Positions 6,588 to 9,508 of a DNA stretch of 9,508 nucleotides are shown here, piece by piece. This DNA is from Candidatus Aminicenantota bacterium (GTDB taxonomy: Bacteria > Acidobacteriota > Aminicenantia > UBA2199). Each line of letters opens with the position of its first letter. The first letter of the stretch is position 1. Below the pieces are notes generated by a model. The model made no database searches. It worked only from the letters and a program-made list of their open reading frames with translations, and was not told where the DNA came from. The position numbers and the translations under genes are program-made. The stretch covers positions 1 to 9,508 of the forward strand of contig DAOVIP010000044.1 of assembly GCA_030671465.1 (NCBI GenBank). The letters run 5' to 3'.

Positions 6588-8225
6588 TCAAGTATCCAGA
6601 ACTTCTCTGATTTTTATGGTTAAATCAGTTGCATTAAACGGTTTTTGAATAAAAGCGATATCTTCCCCTTCCATATCATACTGGGAAATAACACGAAGTG
6701 TGTAACCGGACATGTAAAGCACTTTCAGCTGGGGCTTTTTTTGGGATAAGCGTTTGGCCAGCTCGCTTCCGCTCATGCCAGGCATGACCACATCGGTAAT
6801 CAGCAAATCAATCTCATTGGCTTTTCTCTCCCAGATGGAAAGGGTTTCGTTTCCACTGCTGGCCACCAGAACCTGATAACCGCTCTGGGTCAGGATATCC
6901 ACTATCATTTCACGAACCGTCATGTCATCTTCTACCACCAGGATGGTCTCAGTTCCGGTTGGAAACACCGCCAGCTCCGGAGAGCTGGCAATATTATCAG
7001 CCGGTTCATCCACCAGGGGAAGATAAATCTTGAAGATGGTTCCTTGATTAACCTCACTGTAACAGGTAATATGACCGCCGCTTTGCCTGGTAATTCCATA
7101 CACCATAGAGAGCCCCAGACCGGTTCCTTCTCCATTGGTCTTGGTGGTAAAGAAAGGTTCAAAAATCTTGGAAAGGGTTTCCTCATTCATGCCAGAACCG
7201 GTATCACTGAACATCATCAAGACATAGGGGCCCGCTTTTACATAGGGATACTTGTGAACATATTTCTCATCCAGCAGACAAGTTTTGGTCTCAATACTGA
7301 GTTTCCCTCCCTGGGGCATGGCATCCCGGGAATTAACGGCCAGGTTCATGATAATCTGTTCGATTTGAACCGGATCCGCCTTGATGTTGTCGATATCCGG
7401 TCCGGGAATAAACTCAAACTCTATATCCTCTCCCAATATTCGCTGCAACATTTTGGAAAAATTCTTGATGACTGTATTGAGATTGATTATCCGGGGCTTG
7501 GTGATGGCTTTCCGGCTAAAGGCCAGAAGTTGCTGGACCAGGGTGGTGGCCCGATCCGAAGCCTTTAGAATTTGCTGGATGTAATCCCGGCAGGGGTCAT
7601 CAACCGGAATTTTTATATTGATCAGGCCCACATAACCGATTATCGAAGTGAGTATATTATTAAAGTCATGGGCAATTCCCCCGGCCAGCCTGCCGATACC
7701 TTCAAGTTTCTGGGCCTGAAGCAATTGCTTTTCCAGCTGCTTTCGTTCTGAAATGTCCTGAACAATGCCCAGAACCCCGATACCGTCTTTGTACTTGATA
7801 TAAGAAACCGAGGCTTCCACTTCGATTTCTTTATTATCCCTGGAAAGGGCGGTGAATTCATACTTCGGTTCCAGCTTGATTCCCTGGGCTAATTTCCTGA
7901 CCCGGTCTTCAACTAAAAAACGGCTCTTGGGGGCAACCAGGTCAATGAAATCGAAATCCGGGTCATTCACATCCTCCAGGGTCAGCTTAAACATATCACT
8001 GAACTTCTTATTGATGATTTCAAATTTACGGTTGAACAACACGTAAATGCTATCATTCTGGGATTCAATCAGCTGCCGATACCGCTCTTCACTCTCCTTT
8101 AATGATTGCTCAAGTATTTTTCGTTCGCTGATATCCCGAATCCTTTCAATCTCCGCTTCGAGCTCCCGGATTCTATCCTGGGCTTTTTTAAATTCCCCGA
8201 CAACCTTTTTCGGGTTTTTATCCAT
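6588..8225 (-). CDS. Soluble PAS-domain hybrid histidine kinase with C-terminal receiver
   Basis: This 545 aa cytosolic sensor has no transmembrane segment. Order of parts: a charged coiled-coil start (about 1-50); one PAS domain with its PAC tail (about 46-162, ending QDISERK); a dimerisation/phosphoacceptor domain with His186 in GGIAHDFNNILT; an ATPase domain with N-box NLAVNSRDA (294-302), G1 DTGSGM (341-346) and G2 GEGTGLGLS (365-373); and a receiver (about 427-543) with acidic pair Asp433/Asp434, phosphoacceptor Asp478 (LLITDVVMPG), Ser506 and Lys528 (KPF). All residues needed for autophosphorylation and phosphorelay are present. No DNA-binding partner is encoded nearby. A second DISERK stretch at 31-36 looks like the remnant tail of a lost PAS domain. 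A GGGGA-type ribosome site stands about seven bases before the ATG. It is the first gene of the unit with the LarA homologue and GMC oxidoreductase, which suggests that it senses their substrate or redox state; that link is inferred. Confidence 0.92.
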   Translation of the reverse strand: MDKNPKKVVGEFKKAQDRIRELEAEIERIRDISERKILEQSLKESEERYRQLIESQNDSIYVLFNRKFEIINKKFSDMFKLTLEDVNDPDFDFIDLVAPKSRFLVEDRVRKLAQGIKLEPKYEFTALSRDNKEIEVEASVSYIKYKDGIGVLGIVQDISERKQLEKQLLQAQKLEGIGRLAGGIAHDFNNILTSIIGYVGLINIKIPVDDPCRDYIQQILKASDRATTLVQQLLAFSRKAITKPRIINLNTVIKNFSKMLQRILGEDIEFEFIPGPDIDNIKADPVQIEQIIMNLAVNSRDAMPQGGKLSIETKTCLLDEKYVHKYPYVKAGPYVLMMFSDTGSGMNEETLSKIFEPFFTTKTNGEGTGLGLSMVYGITRQSGGHITCYSEVNQGTIFKIYLPLVDEPADNIASSPELAVFPTGTETILVVEDDMTVREMIVDILTQSGYQVLVASSGNETLSIWERKANEIDLLITDVVMPGMSGSELAKRLSQKKPQLKVLYMSGYTLRVISQYDMEGEDIAFIQKPFNATDLTIKIREVLDT

Positions 8226-8243
8226 TTACGATTCCCCGGGTCA

Positions 8244-8265
8244 ATTCACTATTGGAATACTGAAT
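8244..8265. promoter_or_regulatory. Near-perfect 22 bp palindrome in the leader of the kinase operon
   Basis: ATTCACTATT and AATACTGAAT flank a central GG; nine of ten positions pair, with a single C/C mismatch. It lies 18 bp before the kinase start codon, inside the predicted leader. Its right arm, AATACTGAATCTCAT (8256-8270), resembles AATACTTGAATATCAT at 8305-8320 beside the -10 box. It may be an operator or a leader hairpin. No transcription factor can be named. Confidence 0.4.
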
Positions 8266-8301
8266 CTCATCATATGTCTTAGCCAAGTTCACCACCGTTA
8301 T

Positions 8302-8314
8302 TTCAATACTTGAA
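8302..8314. promoter_or_regulatory. Short palindrome TTCAA-TAC-TTGAA at the predicted transcription start
   Basis: Two perfect 5 bp arms surround a 3 bp centre just downstream of the TATGAT -10 box, covering the expected start site. A bound protein here would block the promoter, as repressors commonly do. Five-base arms can occur by chance, so it gains weight mainly from position and from the related sequence in the 8244-8265 palindrome. Confidence 0.35.
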
Positions 8315-8315
8315 T

Positions 8316-8344
8316 ATCATAGAAAATTTGGAATCCATTGTCAA
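8316..8344 (-). promoter_or_regulatory. Sigma70-type promoter of the kinase / LarA-homologue / GMC operon
   Basis: Read on the minus strand, a perfect -35 box TTGACA (8339-8344) is followed by a 17 bp spacer and the -10 box TATGAT (8316-8321, five of six consensus bases). Transcription would start near 8309, giving a leader of about 84 bases to the kinase ATG at 8225. No other promoter of this quality is seen before the two downstream genes, so all three are probably transcribed together. The promoter lies in the 174 bp gap 8226-8399, which otherwise holds the two palindromes and the end region of the homoserine dehydrogenase gene. Confidence 0.7.
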
Positions 8345-8399
8345 TTTCAGAAGTGTACAGTTCAGCTGATAAAGATAGCAGCTTAAAGAATCATGATTA

Positions 8400-9419
8400 T
8401 CAGACTGAACGATGAATTCTCAGAAGATCGGTCAAAATCGAATATCCGGTTTCAATTTTACCGGCTCCGGCCCCGACCACAGTGATATCGCCCATTAAAT
8501 CGGTGGAAAAGGTAATGGCATTGGTGGCCCCCATAATACCGGCCAGGGGATGGGTCAGGGGTACCATTTCCGGTGATACAGAAGCGGTAATCGTCCCGTT
8601 CTTCTTTTCCACTGAACCGATTAACTTCCAACGGGATCTCTTTTCCCGGGCCTTCTCGATGTCATCGGCTGAAATACGGGTGATTCCTTGACATTGAACA
8701 TCGGAGATGCGCAATGAGGCATCCATGACTGCATTGGCCAGGATGGTCACCTTTCCCCTGGCATCGTATCCTTCCACATCGCCGGCGGGATCAGCCTCGG
8801 CATAACCGAGTTCCTGGGCCTTTTTCAGTGCCTCATCATAGCTCATACCAATTTCCATCTGGGTAAGGATGTAGTTGGTGGTTCCATTCAGAATGCCCCT
8901 GGCTTTGGATACCTCGCACCCGGCTAATGGACCATCGGCAAGATTCAACACCGGGGTTCCGCTCATGACCGTACCTTCAATGAAAAAATCTACCCCTTTC
9001 TCAGCTGCCAGGGATTTCATCTCCCGGTAGGCCAGGGCTGCCGGACCTTTATTGCTGGTTACCACATGCTCCCCGTTTTGAAAAGCGGTTTTACAATGCG
9101 AGATGGCCGGCTCTCCGGATTCAAGATTGGTAAAAGTCAACTCACAAATAACAGTAGCCCTGGATTCCTTGATCAGGGTCATGCTATCCCAGTCTTTCAC
9201 AGTCTGCGAAAATTTGGTTTCTGATTGGACCGAGGCCAGCAGGTCCTCCAGATTTAATCCGTTCGGATTGTAAACCGTGCCCCACATCAGGTCACTGACG
9301 CCTACCACTTCAAATTCAAATCCGTATTTCTTTTTCAAGAAATCTCTTTTTGATATTAAAATTTCAGCCAAACCCTGCCCGACCGTACCAAAGCCCAATA
9401 TGACAATTCTATGTATCAT
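8400..9419 (-). CDS. hom: Homoserine dehydrogenase, short form without ACT domain
   Basis: It reduces L-aspartate-4-semialdehyde to L-homoserine with NAD(P)H, the branch point to threonine and methionine. The 339 aa protein begins with a dinucleotide-binding GFGTVG (9-14), has a conserved SNKGP (122-126, Lys124), NGTTNYIL (178-185), and the family signature ending DPAGDVEGYDARGK. Glu208, Asp214, Asp219 and Lys223 coincide with the catalytic residues I recall for the yeast enzyme. The chain ends about 90 residues short of typical bacterial homoserine dehydrogenases, which carry a C-terminal ACT domain for threonine feedback. The end here (TDLLRIHRSV) looks like a natural catalytic-domain end, not a break. 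I chose the ATG at 9419 because AAAAGGAGGA precedes it at ideal spacing; an in-frame TTG at 9437 would place that ribosome site inside the gene. It follows an unidentified gene by 25 bp, suggesting an operon entering from the right. Confidence 0.93.
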   Translation of the reverse strand: MIHRIVILGFGTVGQGLAEILISKRDFLKKKYGFEFEVVGVSDLMWGTVYNPNGLNLEDLLASVQSETKFSQTVKDWDSMTLIKESRATVICELTFTNLESGEPAISHCKTAFQNGEHVVTSNKGPAALAYREMKSLAAEKGVDFFIEGTVMSGTPVLNLADGPLAGCEVSKARGILNGTTNYILTQMEIGMSYDEALKKAQELGYAEADPAGDVEGYDARGKVTILANAVMDASLRISDVQCQGITRISADDIEKAREKRSRWKLIGSVEKKNGTITASVSPEMVPLTHPLAGIMGATNAITFSTDLMGDITVVGAGAGKIETGYSILTDLLRIHRSV

Positions 9420-9424
9420 GGTTG

Positions 9425-9430
9425 TCCTCC
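9425..9430 (-). promoter_or_regulatory. Ribosome binding site of hom (AGGAGG)
   Basis: On the minus strand AGGAGG, within AAAAGGAGGA, ends five bases before the ATG at 9419. It is the strongest Shine-Dalgarno match in the window and fixes the start of the homoserine dehydrogenase. Confidence 0.85.
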
Positions 9431-9444
9431 TTTTCAAAAGTCAT

Positions 9445-9508
9445 TCAACGATGAGAAATGGTGGCAAAACGTGCAGGATGCCCCAGTCTCATTATCTCTT
9501 TGACATCA
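9445..9508 (-). CDS. C-terminal end of an unidentified protein (truncated by window edge)
   Basis: Entering from the right edge, one minus-strand frame reads DVKEIMRLGHPARFATISHR and then TGA at 9445-9447. The stop lies 25 bp before the homoserine dehydrogenase ATG, with the strong ribosome site of hom between them, as expected for an operon neighbour. Twenty residues are too few to name a family. In related bacteria an aminotransferase or another amino-acid gene often sits here, but nothing visible confirms that. A second frame is also open over this short stretch, so the reading frame is only probable. Confidence 0.5.
   Translation of the reverse strand, partial: DVKEIMRLGHPARFATISHR

Noticed and set aside
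7044..7568. Long plus-strand open frame opposite the histidine kinase
   Set aside because: The minus-strand kinase has every expected motif across this stretch, so the plus frame is a shadow.
8364..8383. Stem AGCTG / CAGCT after the homoserine dehydrogenase stop, a possible terminator
   Set aside because: It has only five pairs with a 10-base loop and no following T-run on either strand.
8389..8398. Perfect 10 bp palindrome AATCATGATT beside the hom stop
   Set aside because: It is short and AT-rich, with no related copy or functional placement, so chance is the simpler explanation.
9420..9437. In-frame TTG at 9437 as the homoserine dehydrogenase start
   Set aside because: It would translate through the AGGAGG site that clearly serves the ATG at 9419.

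Overview
The window comes from a Gram-negative bacterium. It holds a complete Kdo-phosphate synthesis set and an LpxH-type lipid A phosphatase, both of which imply a lipopolysaccharide outer membrane. The gene mix (ftsK next to kds genes, a nickel racemase homologue, a PAS hybrid kinase, an ACT-less homoserine dehydrogenase) and the moderate G+C content fit an anaerobic Desulfobacterota-like lineage. That placement is an inference from context and no marker gene here proves it. I see no mobile elements, CRISPR array, tRNA or rRNA.

Left half, plus strand (1-3689): the 3' end of ftsK (DNA translocase), then kdsA-kdsD-kdsC and an lpxH-like gene. The kds genes are tightly coupled, with stop and start sharing a base in the sequence TAATG at both junctions. 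Together the three enzymes convert ribulose-5-phosphate and PEP, through arabinose-5-phosphate and Kdo-8-phosphate, to free Kdo. The LpxH-like enzyme acts on the lipid A branch of the same pathway.

Middle, minus strand (8344 down to 3715): a three-gene unit transcribed toward the kds cluster. A strong sigma70-type promoter (TTGACA, 17 bp, TATGAT) stands before a soluble PAS hybrid histidine kinase. The kinase is followed after 18 bp by a LarA-family nickel-pincer racemase/epimerase homologue, which overlaps by ATGA a GMC-type FAD oxidoreductase resembling cholesterol oxidases. Two palindromes sharing a half-site motif lie around the predicted transcription start and in the leader. This unit is the most interesting part of the window: a predicted racemase/epimerase and a flavin oxidoreductase are translationally coupled and co-transcribed with a sensor. 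The substrate is unknown, and one LarA substrate-pocket position appears changed.

Right end, minus strand (9508 down to 8400): the last 20 codons of an unidentified gene, then a short homoserine dehydrogenase with an excellent ribosome binding site. The enzyme keeps its catalytic residues but has no ACT regulatory domain.

The two gene blocks converge at 3690-3714 with only 25 bp between stop codons and no recognisable intrinsic terminator. The only larger gaps are 519-591 and 8226-8399; the second holds the promoter and palindromes.
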